A stretch of 64,000 nt of DNA, from NCBI GenBank assembly GCA_905221125.1, contig CAJNBY010000007.1, positions 1 through 64,000 on the forward strand. Reading direction: 5' to 3'. This document shows positions 28,055 to 38,820 of the stretch, in pieces. The position numbers and the translations under genes are program-made. This DNA comes from a bacterium (GTDB lineage Bacteria > Bacillota > Bacilli > Lactobacillales > Streptococcaceae). The notes beneath the pieces were generated by a model. The model was not told where the DNA came from. It made no database searches and was given only the letters and a program-made list of their open reading frames with translations. Numbering within the stretch: the first letter of the stretch is position 1; each line of letters begins with the position of its first letter.

Positions 28055-28887
28055 TGAAGAAGAAATCCAGTATTTATTTAGATATTCTCTCACATGTACT
28101 CTTGATTGGTGCGACAATCGTTGCAATTTTCCCATTGGTATGGATTATCATATCTTCTGTCAAGGGTAAAGGGGAATTAACTCAGTATCCAACACGATTT
28201 TGGCCTGAACAATTTACATTAGATTATTTTACACATGTTATCAACGATTTGCACTTTATTGATAATATTCGAAACAGTTTAATCATTGCCTTAGCCACAA
28301 CCGTTATTGCGATTATTATATCTGCTATGGCAGCCTATGGTATTGTTCGATTCTTTCCTAAATTGGGAGCAATCATGTCGAGACTACTCGTCATTACCTA
28401 CATTTTCCCACCAATTTTGTTAGCAATTCCCTATTCAATTGCCATTGCTAAAGTTGGATTAACCAATAGTTTATTTGGCTTGATGATGGTTTATCTATCT
28501 TTTAGTGTTCCATATGCGGTTTGGCTTTTAGTTGGATTTTTCCAAACAGTTCCAATTGGAATTGAGGAAGCAGCTCGAATTGATGGTGCAAATAAATTTG
28601 TTACTTTTTATAAAGTTGTGCTACCGATTGTAGCACCAGGTATTGTAGCAACAGCTATTTATACATTTATCAATGCTTGGAATGAATTCTTGTATGCTTT
28701 GATTTTGATTAACAATACAGGAAAGATGACAGTAGCAGTAGCCCTTCGTTCGCTTAATGGTTCAGAAATCCTAGACTGGGGAGATATGATGGCAGCATCT
28801 GTTATTGTAGTTCTTCCATCAATCATTTTCTTCTCTATCATCCAAAACAAAATTGCAAGTGGATTGTCAGAAGGATCTGTGAAGTAG
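28054..28887 (+). CDS. Sugar ABC transporter permease, second subunit (sialic-acid locus)
   Basis: 277 residues, a MalG-like permease with six transmembrane segments and the EAA loop (GIEEAARIDGANKFVTF). It is coupled by one-base overlap with the first permease and lies 16 bp before nanB. Confidence 0.92.
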   Translation: MKKKSSIYLDILSHVLLIGATIVAIFPLVWIIISSVKGKGELTQYPTRFWPEQFTLDYFTHVINDLHFIDNIRNSLIIALATTVIAIIISAMAAYGIVRFFPKLGAIMSRLLVITYIFPPILLAIPYSIAIAKVGLTNSLFGLMMVYLSFSVPYAVWLLVGFFQTVPIGIEEAARIDGANKFVTFYKVVLPIVAPGIVATAIYTFINAWNEFLYALILINNTGKMTVAVALRSLNGSEILDWGDMMAASVIVVLPSIIFFSIIQNKIASGLSEGSVK

Positions 28888-28903
28888 ACGAAAGAAGGAA
28901 AAA

Positions 28904-30997
28904 ATGAATAAGAGAGGTCTTTATTCAAAACTAGGAATTTCTGTTGTAGGCATTAGTCTTTTAATGGGAGTCCCCACTTTGATTCATGCGAATGAATTAA
29001 ACTATGGTCAACTGTCCATATCTCCTATTTTTCAAGGAGGTTCATATCAACTGAACAATAAGAGTATAGATATCAGCCCTTTGTTACTAGATAAATTGTC
29101 TGGAGAGAGTCAGACAGTAGTCATGAAATTTAAAGCAGATAAACCAAACTCGCTTCAAGCTTTGTTTGGCCTATCTAATAGTAAAGCAGGCTTTAAAAAT
29201 AATTACTTTTCAATTTTCATGAGAGATTCTGGTGAGATAGGTGTAGAAATAAGAGACGCCCAAAAGGGAATAAATTATTTATTTTCTAGACCAGCTTCAT
29301 TATGGGGAAAGCATAAAGGACAGGCAGTTGAAAATACACTAGTATTTGTATCTGATTCCAAAGACAAGACATACACAATGTATGTTAATGGAATAGAAGT
29401 GTTCTCTGAAACAGTTGATACATTTTTGCCAATTTCAAATATAAATGGTATAGATAAGGCAACACTAGGAGCTGTTAATCGTGAAGGTAAGGAACATTAC
29501 CTCGCAAAAGGAAGTATTGATGAAATCAGTCTATTTAACAAAGCAATTAGTGATCAGGAAGTCTCAAATATTCCCTTGTCAAATCCATTTCAGTTAATTT
29601 TCCAATCAGGAGATTCTACTCAAGCTAACTATTTTAGAATACCGACACTATATACATTAAGTAGTGGAAGAGTTCTATCAAGTATTGATGCACGTTATGG
29701 TGGGACTCATGATTCTAAAAGTAAGATTAATATCGCCACTTCTTATAGTGATGATAATGGGAAAACGTGGAGTGAGCCAACTTTTGCTATGAAGTTTAAT
29801 GACTATGAGGAGCAGTTAGTTTACTGGCCACGAGATAATAAATTAAAGAATAGCCAAATTAGTGGAAGTGCTTCATTCATAGATTCATCCATTGTTGAAG
29901 ATAAAAAATCTGGGAAAACGATATTACTAGCTGATGTTATGCCTGCTGGTATTGGAAACAACAATGCAAATAAAGCTGACTCAGGTTTTAAAGAAATAAA
30001 TGGTCATTATTATTTAAAACTAAAGAAGAATGGAGATAACGATTTCCGTTATACAGTTAGAGAAAATGGTGTCGTTTACGACGAAACCACAAATAAACCT
30101 ACAAATTATACTGTAAATGATAAGTATGAAGTTTTGGAGGGAGGAAAGTCTTTAACAGTCGAACAATATTCGGTTGATTTTGATAGTGGCTCTTTAAGAG
30201 AAAGGCATAATGGGAAACAGGTTCCTATGAATGTTTTCTACAAAGATTCATTATTTAAAGTGACTCCTACTAATTATATAGCAATGACAACTAGTCAGAA
30301 TAGAGGAGAGAGTTGGGAACAATTTAAGTTGTTGCCTCCGTTCTTAGGAGAAAAACATAATGGAACTTACTTATGTCCCGGACAAGGTTTAGCATTAAAA
30401 TCAAGTAACAGATTGATTTTTGCAACATATACGAGTGGAGAACTAACCTATCTCATTTCTGATGATAGTGGCCAAACATGGAAGAAATCCTCGGCTTCAA
30501 TTCCGTTTAAGAATGCAACAGCAGAAGCACAAATGGTTGAACTGGGAGATGGTGTGATTAGAACATTCTTTAGAACCACTACAGGTAAGATAGCTTATAT
30601 GACTAGTAGAGATTCTGGAGAAACATGGTCGGAAGTTTCGTATATTGATGGAATCCAACAAACTTCATATGGCACACAAGTATCTGCAATTAAATACTCT
30701 CAATTAATTGATGGAAAAGAAGCGGTTATTTTGAGTACACCAAATTCTAGAAGTGGCCGTAAGGGAGGTCAATTAGTTGTCGGTTTAGTCAATAAAGAAG
30801 ATGATAGTATTGATTGGAAATACCACTATGATATTGATTTGCCTTCGTATGGTTATGCCTATTCTGCGATTACAGAATTGCCAAATCATCACATAGGTGT
30901 GCTGTTTGAAAAATATGATTCGTGGTCGAGAAATGAATTGCATTTAAGCAATGTAGTTCAGTATATAGATTTGGAAATTAATGATTTAACAAAATAA
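28904..30997 (+). CDS. nanB: Sialidase NanB (intramolecular trans-sialidase)
   Basis: 697 residues. A signal peptide (~1-29) is followed by a lectin-like (CBM40/LamG-type) domain to ~225, then a six-bladed sialidase propeller. Visible marks are FRIP with catalytic-triad Arg245 and four Asp boxes (SDDNGKTW, SQNRGESW, SDDSGQTW, SRDSGETW). NanB cleaves terminal sialic acid and releases 2,7-anhydro-Neu5Ac. No LPxTG anchor is present, so it is secreted. It shares an operon with a transporter and an oxidoreductase suited to that product. Confidence 0.96.
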   Translation: MNKRGLYSKLGISVVGISLLMGVPTLIHANELNYGQLSISPIFQGGSYQLNNKSIDISPLLLDKLSGESQTVVMKFKADKPNSLQALFGLSNSKAGFKNNYFSIFMRDSGEIGVEIRDAQKGINYLFSRPASLWGKHKGQAVENTLVFVSDSKDKTYTMYVNGIEVFSETVDTFLPISNINGIDKATLGAVNREGKEHYLAKGSIDEISLFNKAISDQEVSNIPLSNPFQLIFQSGDSTQANYFRIPTLYTLSSGRVLSSIDARYGGTHDSKSKINIATSYSDDNGKTWSEPTFAMKFNDYEEQLVYWPRDNKLKNSQISGSASFIDSSIVEDKKSGKTILLADVMPAGIGNNNANKADSGFKEINGHYYLKLKKNGDNDFRYTVRENGVVYDETTNKPTNYTVNDKYEVLEGGKSLTVEQYSVDFDSGSLRERHNGKQVPMNVFYKDSLFKVTPTNYIAMTTSQNRGESWEQFKLLPPFLGEKHNGTYLCPGQGLALKSSNRLIFATYTSGELTYLISDDSGQTWKKSSASIPFKNATAEAQMVELGDGVIRTFFRTTTGKIAYMTSRDSGETWSEVSYIDGIQQTSYGTQVSAIKYSQLIDGKEAVILSTPNSRSGRKGGQLVVGLVNKEDDSIDWKYHYDIDLPSYGYAYSAITELPNHHIGVLFEKYDSWSRNELHLSNVVQYIDLEINDLTK

Positions 30998-31009
30998 AGG
31001 AGAAAAAAC

Positions 31010-32113
31010 ATGGTTAAATACGGTGTTGTTGGAACAGGATATTTTGGAGCTGAGTTAGCTCGTTATATGAAAAAGAATGATGGAGCAGAAATTACTCTTC
31101 TTTATGATCCAGATAATGCAGAGGCAATTGCAGAAGAATTGGGAGCAAAAGTAGCAAGTTCCTTAGATGAGTTGGTTTCCAGCGATGAAGTAGATTGTGT
31201 CATTGTCGCAACTCCAAATAATCTTCATAAAGAGCCAGTTATTAAGGCTGCACAACATGGCAAAAATGTTTTCTGTGAAAAACCAATTGCGCTCTCTTAT
31301 CAAGATTGTCGCGAGATGGTTGATGCATGTAAAGAAAACAATGTAACCTTTATGGCAGGACATATTATGAACTTCTTTAATGGTGTCCATCATGCAAAAG
31401 AACTAATTAATCAAGGAGTGATTGGAGACGTTCTATATTGTCACACTGCTCGTAATGGTTGGGAAGAACAACAACCGTCAGTATCATGGAAAAAAATTCG
31501 TGAAAAATCAGGTGGTCACTTGTATCATCACATCCATGAATTGGATTGCGTGCAATTCCTTATGGGTGGCATGCCTGAAACTGTAACCATGACAGGTGGA
31601 AATGTAGCCCATGAAGGTGAGAATTTCGGTGATGAAGATGATATGATTTTTGTCAATATGGAATTTTCTAATAAGCGTTTTGCCTTGTTAGAATGGGGTT
31701 CAGCTTATCGTTGGGGTGAACATTATGTCTTGATTCAAGGAACAAAAGGTGCTATTCGCTTAGACTTATTCAACTGTAAAGGAACTCTTAAGCTAGATGG
31801 GCAAGAAAGTTATTTCTTGATTCATGAATCGCAAGAAGAAGATGATGATCGTACTCGTATTTATCATAGTACAGAAATGGATGGAGCGATTGCTTATGGA
31901 AAACCAGGTAAACGTACTCCATTATGGTTGTCATCTGTTATTGATAAAGAAATGCGCTATCTGCATGAGATTATGCAAGGAGCTCCAGTATCAGAAGAAT
32001 TTGCCAAACTATTGACAGGTGAAGCTGCTCTAGAAGCAATTGCTACTGCAGATGCTTGTACCCAATCTATGTTTGAAGATCGCAAAGTTAAATTGTCAGA
32101 AATTGTAAAATAA
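31010..32113 (+). CDS. Gfo/Idh/MocA oxidoreductase, probable 2,7-anhydro-Neu5Ac oxidoreductase (NanOx type)
   Basis: 367 residues. An N-terminal Rossmann fold (VVGTGYFGAELARY) and the CEKPIAL motif mark the Gfo/Idh/MocA family. Enzymes at this position in NanB-type loci interconvert 2,7-anhydro-Neu5Ac and Neu5Ac using a regenerated NAD cofactor, which makes the NanB product usable. The assignment rests on family and context. It is the last gene of the first nan operon, followed by a terminator at 32142. Confidence 0.88.
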   Translation: MVKYGVVGTGYFGAELARYMKKNDGAEITLLYDPDNAEAIAEELGAKVASSLDELVSSDEVDCVIVATPNNLHKEPVIKAAQHGKNVFCEKPIALSYQDCREMVDACKENNVTFMAGHIMNFFNGVHHAKELINQGVIGDVLYCHTARNGWEEQQPSVSWKKIREKSGGHLYHHIHELDCVQFLMGGMPETVTMTGGNVAHEGENFGDEDDMIFVNMEFSNKRFALLEWGSAYRWGEHYVLIQGTKGAIRLDLFNCKGTLKLDGQESYFLIHESQEEDDDRTRIYHSTEMDGAIAYGKPGKRTPLWLSSVIDKEMRYLHEIMQGAPVSEEFAKLLTGEAALEAIATADACTQSMFEDRKVKLSEIVK

Positions 32114-32141
32114 ATTTTGGTATTCTCCTATTATAGGTCGA

Positions 32142-32180
32142 ATAGCTCCTCTGAAAGTGCTTTTAGAGGAGCTGTTTGAC
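32142..32180 (+). terminator. Terminator of the nanB operon
   Basis: AGCTCCTCT (32144-32152) pairs with AGAGGAGCT (32165-32173), followed by a short T-rich tail. Confidence 0.8.
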
Positions 32181-32222
32181 TTGTCTAGTTTTTGAAACTG
32201 GAATCTATCCTACTACAAAGTA

Positions 32223-32251
32223 TTGAAAACGCTTCATAAATAATATATAAT
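32223..32251 (+). promoter_or_regulatory. Promoter with overlapping cre site, nanE-sat operon
   Basis: TTGAAA (32223-32228), a 17-base spacer and TATAAT (32246-32251). The cre-like TGAAAACGCTTCAT (32224-32237) covers the -35, the same design as at 25046. Confidence 0.8.
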
Positions 32252-32285
32252 AAACTCATAAGAACAAAGAAAAGGAGGAAAGAGG

Positions 32286-32984
32286 ATGCCACAGATTACT
32301 AAAGAAGCCTTGATTGCACAAATCAAAGATGGAATCATCGTTTCTTGTCAGGCCCTTCCTCACGAACCGCTTTATACAGAAGCGGGAGGAGTCATTCCCT
32401 TGCTGGTCAAAGCGGCTGAGCAAGGTGGAGCAGTCGGTATCCGAGCCAATAGTGTTCGCGATATCAAGGAAATCAAGGAGGTCACCAACCTTCCAATCAT
32501 TGGGATAATTAAACGAGATTATCCACCGCAAGAGCCCTTCATCACGGCTACGATGAAAGAAGTTGATGAATTGGCAGAACTCGACATCGAGGTGATTGCT
32601 CTGGATTGTACCAAGCGTGAACGCTATGATGGTTTGGAGATTCAAGAGTTCATTCGTCAGGTCAAGGAGAAATATCCTAACCAGCTCTTGATGGCTGATA
32701 CAAGTACTTTTGAAGAAGGACTAGCAGCTGTTGAAGCAGGAATTGACTTTGTCGGAACAACCTTATCAGGATATACATCTTACAGTCCAAAAGTGGATGG
32801 TCCCGATTTTGAATTAATCAAAAAACTTTGTGATGCTGGTGTGGATGTCATTGCAGAAGGAAAAATTCATACACCAGAACAAGCCAAACAAATCCTGGGA
32901 TATGGAGTGAGAGGCATCGTTGTTGGTGGCGCTATTACTAGACCAAAAGAGATTACAGAACGTTTCGTTGCTGGTCTTAAATAA
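32286..32984 (+). CDS. nanE: N-acetylmannosamine-6-phosphate 2-epimerase
   Basis: 232 residues, a TIM-barrel NanE. It turns ManNAc-6-P (made by the sialate lyase and kinase at 37886-39705) into GlcNAc-6-P. Segments [27 protein letters not shown] and [13 protein letters not shown] are typical. In reference pneumococci, as I recall, a PTS gene follows nanE; here the next gene is satA after 113 bp. Confidence 0.94.
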   Translation: MPQITKEALIAQIKDGIIVSCQALPHEPLYTEAGGVIPLLVKAAEQGGAVGIRANSVRDIKEIKEVTNLPIIGIIKRDYPPQEPFITATMKEVDELAELDIEVIALDCTKRERYDGLEIQEFIRQVKEKYPNQLLMADTSTFEEGLAAVEAGIDFVGTTLSGYTSYSPKVDGPDFELIKKLCDAGVDVIAEGKIHTPEQAKQILGYGVRGIVVGGAITRPKEITERFVAGLK

Positions 32985-33028
32985 CACAATCTTAAAACAG
33001 AGGAGAGTGGTGGATGCGTAGAACAAAA

Positions 33029-34426
<1,398 letters not shown>

Positions 34427-34445
34427 GCACTAAATCAGATTGATC

Positions 34446-34497
34446 CCTCCCTTTTCCCTGTGCATAGTCTATGTAAGAAAAGGGAGGATTTTGTTTG
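34446..34497 (+). terminator. Partial terminator between satA and satB
   Basis: CCTCCCTTTTC (34446-34456) pairs with GAAAAGGGAGG (34477-34487), followed by ATTTTGTTT. It probably lowers transcription into the permease genes relative to satA. A second, imperfect hairpin (TGTAAGGAACT with AGTTCTTACA) follows at about 34501-34540. Confidence 0.75.
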
Positions 34498-34626
34498 AAA
34501 TGTAAGGAACTGTCACGAAATTAAAATGAAGTTCTTACATAAGCGAATCTTAAAAAATTTCATTTTGATTTTAAAACAGTTCAAGAAAGTCAAAAAATTA
34601 TTCTATTTGAAAGAGAGGTGCCGACT

Positions 34627-35514
34627 GTGAAAGTCAATAAAATTCGTATGCGGGAAACAGTGATTTCCTACGCTTTCCTAGCACCAGTGTTGTTCTTCTT
34701 TGTCATCTTTGTCTTGGCTCCTATGGTGATGGGATTCATTACAAGTTTCTTTAATTATTCTATGACAAACTTTGAGTTTGTAGGCTTAAACAACTATATC
34801 CGTATGTTTAAAGACCCTGTCTTTATGAAGTCTTTGATCAATACCGTGATTCTGGTTATTGGATCTGTACCAGTTGTTGTTCTATTCTCACTCTTTGTAG
34901 CATCTCAGACCTATCATCAAAATGCCATTGCCAGATCCTTCTATCGTTTCGTCTTCTTCCTTCCTGTTGTTACAGGTAGTGTTGCCGTAACAGTTGTATG
35001 GAAATGGATCTATGACCCACTATCAGGGATTTTAAACTTTGTCCTCAAGTCAAGTCATATCATCAGCCAGAACATCTCTTGGCTGGGAGACAAACACTGG
35101 GCTTTGATGGCGATTATGATTATTCTTTTGACAACTTCAGTTGGTCAGCCGATTATCCTTTATATCGCTGCTATGGGGAATATTGACAATTCATTGGTTG
35201 AAGCGGCGCGTGTCGACGGTGCAACTGAATTTCAAGTTTTCTGGAAGATTAAATGGCCAAGCCTTCTTCCAACAACTCTTTACATCGCAATCATCACAAC
35301 AATCAACTCATTCCAATGTTTCGCCTTGATTCAGCTTTTGACATCAGGTGGTCCAAACTACTCTACAAGTACCTTGATGTACTACCTTTACGAAAAAGCA
35401 TTCCAATTGACAGAATACGGTTATGCAAACACAATTGGTGTCTTCTTGGCAGTCATGATTGCAATCGTAAGCTTTGTTCAATTTAAAGTACTTGGAAACG
35501 ACGTAGAATACTAA
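34627..35514 (+). CDS. satB: Sialic-acid ABC transporter permease SatB
   Basis: 295 residues, six transmembrane segments, and the EAA loop (NSLVEAARVDGATEFQVF). GTG 34627 is chosen because GAGAGG lies 8 bases before it; the in-frame GTG at 34618 falls within that ribosome site. It pairs with SatC; the ATPase is presumably the shared MsmK, not encoded here. Confidence 0.9.
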   Translation: MKVNKIRMRETVISYAFLAPVLFFFVIFVLAPMVMGFITSFFNYSMTNFEFVGLNNYIRMFKDPVFMKSLINTVILVIGSVPVVVLFSLFVASQTYHQNAIARSFYRFVFFLPVVTGSVAVTVVWKWIYDPLSGILNFVLKSSHIISQNISWLGDKHWALMAIMIILLTTSVGQPIILYIAAMGNIDNSLVEAARVDGATEFQVFWKIKWPSLLPTTLYIAIITTINSFQCFALIQLLTSGGPNYSTSTLMYYLYEKAFQLTEYGYANTIGVFLAVMIAIVSFVQFKVLGNDVEY

Positions 35515-35529
35515 AGAAAGGAGACAGCT

Positions 35530-36369
35530 ATGCAATCTACAGAAAAAAAACCATTAACAGCCTTTACTGTTATTTCAACAATCATTTTGCTCTTGTTGAC
35601 TGTGCTGTTCATCTTTCCATTCTACTGGATTTTGACAGGGGCCTTCAAATCACAACCTGATACAATCGTTATTCCTCCTCAGTGGTTCCCTAAAATGCCA
35701 ACCATGGAAAACTTCCAACAACTCATGGTGCAAAACCCTGCTATGCAATGGATGTGGAATTCAGTGTTTATCTCATTGGTAACCATGTTCTTAGTTTGTG
35801 CAACCTCTTCATTAGCAGGTTATGTATTGGCTAAAAAACGTTTCTACGGTCAACGCATTCTATTTGCCATCTTCATAGCTGCCATGGCGCTTCCAAAACA
35901 AGTTGTCCTTGTGCCATTGGTACGTATCGTCAACTTCATGGGAATCCATGATACACTTTGGGCAGTTATCTTGCCTTTGATTGGATGGCCATTCGGTGTC
36001 TTCCTTATGAAACAATTCAGCGAAAACATCCCTACAGAATTGCTTGAATCAGCTAAAATCGACGGTTGTGGTGAGATTCGTACCTTCTGGAGCGTAGCCT
36101 TCCCAATTGTGAAACCAGGATTTGCAGCCCTTGCAATCTTCACTTTCATCAATACTTGGAACGACTACTTCATGCAGTTAGTTATGTTGACTTCACGTCA
36201 AAACTTGACTATCTCACTCGGGGTTGCGACCATGCAAGCTGAAATGGCAACCAACTATGGTTTGATTATGGCAGGTGCAGCTCTTGCAGCCGTGCCAATC
36301 GTAACAGTCTTCCTAGTCTTCCAAAAATCCTTCACACAAGGTATTACTATGGGAGCTGTCAAAGGATAA
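35530..36369 (+). CDS. satC: Sialic-acid ABC transporter permease SatC
   Basis: 279 residues, a MalG-like permease with six transmembrane segments and the EAA loop (LLESAKIDGCGEIRTF). It is 15 bp after satB and is followed directly by a BOX element. Confidence 0.92.
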   Translation: MQSTEKKPLTAFTVISTIILLLLTVLFIFPFYWILTGAFKSQPDTIVIPPQWFPKMPTMENFQQLMVQNPAMQWMWNSVFISLVTMFLVCATSSLAGYVLAKKRFYGQRILFAIFIAAMALPKQVVLVPLVRIVNFMGIHDTLWAVILPLIGWPFGVFLMKQFSENIPTELLESAKIDGCGEIRTFWSVAFPIVKPGFAALAIFTFINTWNDYFMQLVMLTSRQNLTISLGVATMQAEMATNYGLIMAGAALAAVPIVTVFLVFQKSFTQGITMGAVKG

Positions 36370-36474
36370 TACTCTGCGAAAATCGAATTCAAACTACGTC
36401 AGCGTCACCTTGCCATACTTAAGTATGGCCTGCGGTTAGCTTCCTAGTTTGCTCTTCAATTTTCATTGAGTATA
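36369..36474 (+). repeat. BOX element (boxA-boxC)
   Basis: It starts ATACTCTGCGAAAATC, continues with the CAAACTACGTCAGCGTC segment of boxA and ends with the boxC block TTAGCTTCCTAGTTTGCTCTTC...TTTCATTGAGTAT. It touches the satC stop codon. Such elements form a stem-loop in RNA. Confidence 0.9.
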
Positions 36475-36490
36475 AGAGAATATAGAGGTT

Positions 36491-36550
36491 ATAAGTGTCT
36501 ACAAAATGGAGGGTATGCAGTTACTTTATGAAGTTTTGTTAGACACTTAT
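36491..36550. repeat. Inverted repeat between the BOX element and the second YhcH gene
   Basis: ATAAGTGTCT (36491-36500) pairs with AGACACTTAT (36541-36550), with a further imperfect ACAAAA/TTTTGTT inner stem. There is no T-tract. It may be an operator, a remnant of a small mobile element, or an mRNA structure. Confidence 0.5.
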
Positions 36551-36597
36551 CAACTTAAGAATGATTTTAGTTAACTATCAGAAACGAAGGAAAGAGT

Positions 36598-37050
36598 ATG
36601 ATTTTTGACGATTTGAAAAATATTACCTTTTACAAGGGAATTCATCCTAATCTAGACAAGGCTATCGACTATCTCTATCAACATCGTAAAGATTCTTTCG
36701 AGTTAGGAAAGTATGAGATTGACGGGGACAAGGTCTTTCTAGTTGTTCAGGAAAATGTCCTCAATCAAGCTGAAAATGATCAATTTGAGCATCATAAGAA
36801 CTATGCAGACTTGCATTTGCTGGTAGAAGGACATGAATATTCGAGCTACGGTTCACGTATCAAAGATGAAGCAGTAGCATTCGACGAAGCGAGTGACATT
36901 GGCTTTGTTCATTGTCACGAAAACTACCCACTCTTGTTGGGGTATCACAATTTTGCAATTTTCTTCCCAGGAGAACCACACCAGCCGAATGGCTATGCAG
37001 GTATGGAAGAGAAGGTTCGCAAATATCTTTTTAAAATTTTGATTGATTAA
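36598..37050 (+). CDS. YhcH/NanQ-like protein (DUF386), second copy
   Basis: 150 residues, the same family and length as the protein at 25283 but clearly diverged. HHKNYADLHLLVEGHE and FFPGEPHQPNGY hold the likely metal ligands. It probably acts on sialic-acid anomers for the sat system. It is 19 bp before the YesL-like gene. Confidence 0.85.
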   Translation: MIFDDLKNITFYKGIHPNLDKAIDYLYQHRKDSFELGKYEIDGDKVFLVVQENVLNQAENDQFEHHKNYADLHLLVEGHEYSSYGSRIKDEAVAFDEASDIGFVHCHENYPLLLGYHNFAIFFPGEPHQPNGYAGMEEKVRKYLFKILID

Positions 37051-37069
37051 AAAATCAGGAGGAGCAAAC

Positions 37070-37714
37070 ATGGCACAAAAAGGAGTAAGCCTTATTAAGG
37101 CAGCATTTGATACAGACAACTTTCTCATGCGTTTTAGTGAAAAGGTCTTGGATATCGTCACAGCCAATCTTCTTTTTGTCGTTTCTTGTTTGCCCATCGT
37201 GACGATTGGAGTGGCTAAAATTAGCCTCTACGAGACCATGTTTGAGATTAAGAAGAGCAGACGAGTGCCTGTCTTTAAAATCTATCTAAGAGCTTTCAAG
37301 CAAAATCTGAAACTAGGTCTTCAGTTAGGGCTGCTTGAGTTAGGCATTGTTTTGTTGAGTCTTCTAGACCTCTATCTCTTCTGGGGGCAGACAGCTATGC
37401 CTTTCCAAATGGTGAAAGCTATTTGTCTAGGCATTCTTATCTTCCTAACTATCGTGATGCTGGCTAGCTATCCGATTGCTGCGCGCTATGATTTAACTTG
37501 GAAAGAAGTGTTACAAAAAGGGCTGATCTTGGCAAGTTTTAACTTTCCTTGGTTCTTCCTCATGTTAGCCATTCTTGTCCTCATTGTAATGGTTCTTTAT
37601 CTGTCCGCCTTCAGTCTACTTTTAGGTGGCTCAGCCTTCCTACTTTTTGGGTTTGGACTATTGGTCTTTATCCAGACTGGATTGATGGAGAAAATTTTCG
37701 CAAAATATCAATAG
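37070..37714 (+). CDS. YesL-like membrane protein (DUF624)
   Basis: 214 residues with four or five transmembrane segments. The family often sits beside carbohydrate ABC transporters; its function is unknown. ATG 37070 follows AGGAGGAGC; an earlier in-frame ATG at 37043 overlaps the previous gene and lacks a ribosome site. Confidence 0.8.
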   Translation: MAQKGVSLIKAAFDTDNFLMRFSEKVLDIVTANLLFVVSCLPIVTIGVAKISLYETMFEIKKSRRVPVFKIYLRAFKQNLKLGLQLGLLELGIVLLSLLDLYLFWGQTAMPFQMVKAICLGILIFLTIVMLASYPIAARYDLTWKEVLQKGLILASFNFPWFFLMLAILVLIVMVLYLSAFSLLLGGSAFLLFGFGLLVFIQTGLMEKIFAKYQ

Positions 37715-37797
37715 GATGGCTTATTTCTGAAACTACTTTCAAGCCATAAACATTTCAAAATACATATCGAAACTAAAATCTAAATGCACACAAGATA

Positions 37798-37826
37798 TTG
37801 AAAGCGTTTTTCACAAGGTGTATACT
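37798..37826 (+). promoter_or_regulatory. Promoter with overlapping cre site, sialate lyase-kinase operon
   Basis: TTGAAA (37798-37803), a 17-base spacer and TATACT (37821-37826). The cre-like TGAAAGCGTTTTTCA starts at 37799. This is the third case of the same design in the locus. Confidence 0.8.
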
Positions 37827-37885
37827 AAACACATAAAGAATAAATCCTGCTTCAAGCAGAAAAAAGAAATCTTAGGAGAAAATCT

Positions 37886-38803
37886 ATGTCAGATTTAAAA
37901 AAATATGAAGGTGTCATTCCAGCCTTCTACGCATGTTACGATGATCAAGGAGAAGTAAGTCCAGAACGTACTCGTGCCTTGGTTCAATACTTTATCGATA
38001 AAGGTGTTCAAGGTCTTTATGTCAATGGTTCTTCTGGTGAATGTATCTACCAAAGCGTTGAAGACCGCAAATTGATTTTGGAAGAAGTCATGGCAGTTGC
38101 CAAAGGTAAATTGACTATCATTGCTCACGTTGCTTGCAACAATACCAAAGACAGTATGGAACTTGCTCGCCACGCAGAAAGCTTGGGTGTAGATGCCATT
38201 GCAACGATTCCACCGATTTACTTCCGTTTGCCAGAATACTCAGTTGCCAAATACTGGAACGATATCAGTTCTGCAGCTCCAAACACAGACTACGTGATTT
38301 ACAACATTCCTCAATTGGCAGGAGTTGCTTTGACTCCAAGCCTTTACACAGAAATGTTGAAAAATCCACGTGTTATCGGTGTTAAGAACTCTTCAATGCC
38401 AGTTCAAGATATCCAAACCTTTGTCAGCCTTGGTGGAGAAGACCACATTGTCTTTAACGGTCCAGACGAGCAGTTCTTAGGTGGTCGTCTAATGGGAGCT
38501 AAAGCTGGTATCGGTGGTACTTATGGTGCTATGCCAGAACTCTTCTTGAAACTCAATCAGTTGATTGCGGATAAAGATTTAGAAACAGCGCGTGAATTGC
38601 AGTATGCTATCAACGCAATCATTGGCAAACTCACTTCTGCACATGGAAATATGTACGGTGTGATCAAAGAAGTCTTGAAGATTAATGAAGGCTTGAATAT
38701 TGGTTCTGTTCGTTCACCATTGACACCAGTTACTGAAGAAGATCGCCCAGTTGTAGAAGCAGCTGCTCAATTGATTCGTGAAACCAAGGAGCGCTTCCTC
38801 TAA
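37886..38803 (+). CDS. N-acetylneuraminate lyase
   Basis: 305 residues of the DHDPS/NAL family. GSSGE (48-52) binds the carboxylate, Tyr139 is the catalytic tyrosine, and Lys167 in GVKNSS forms the Schiff base. It splits Neu5Ac into ManNAc and pyruvate. It is followed by the kinase gene after 17 bp. I leave the symbol blank because nanA in this genus usually means the sialidase. Confidence 0.94.
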   Translation: MSDLKKYEGVIPAFYACYDDQGEVSPERTRALVQYFIDKGVQGLYVNGSSGECIYQSVEDRKLILEEVMAVAKGKLTIIAHVACNNTKDSMELARHAESLGVDAIATIPPIYFRLPEYSVAKYWNDISSAAPNTDYVIYNIPQLAGVALTPSLYTEMLKNPRVIGVKNSSMPVQDIQTFVSLGGEDHIVFNGPDEQFLGGRLMGAKAGIGGTYGAMPELFLKLNQLIADKDLETARELQYAINAIIGKLTSAHGNMYGVIKEVLKINEGLNIGSVRSPLTPVTEEDRPVVEAAAQLIRETKERFL

Positions 38804-38820
38804 TCCATAAGGAGGTATTT

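Noticed and set aside
36369..36474. BOX elements read as promoters or operators of neighbouring genes
   Set aside because: Their boxA and boxC modules are standard repeat parts, so they were called as repeats; an effect on neighbours is possible but not shown by sequence.
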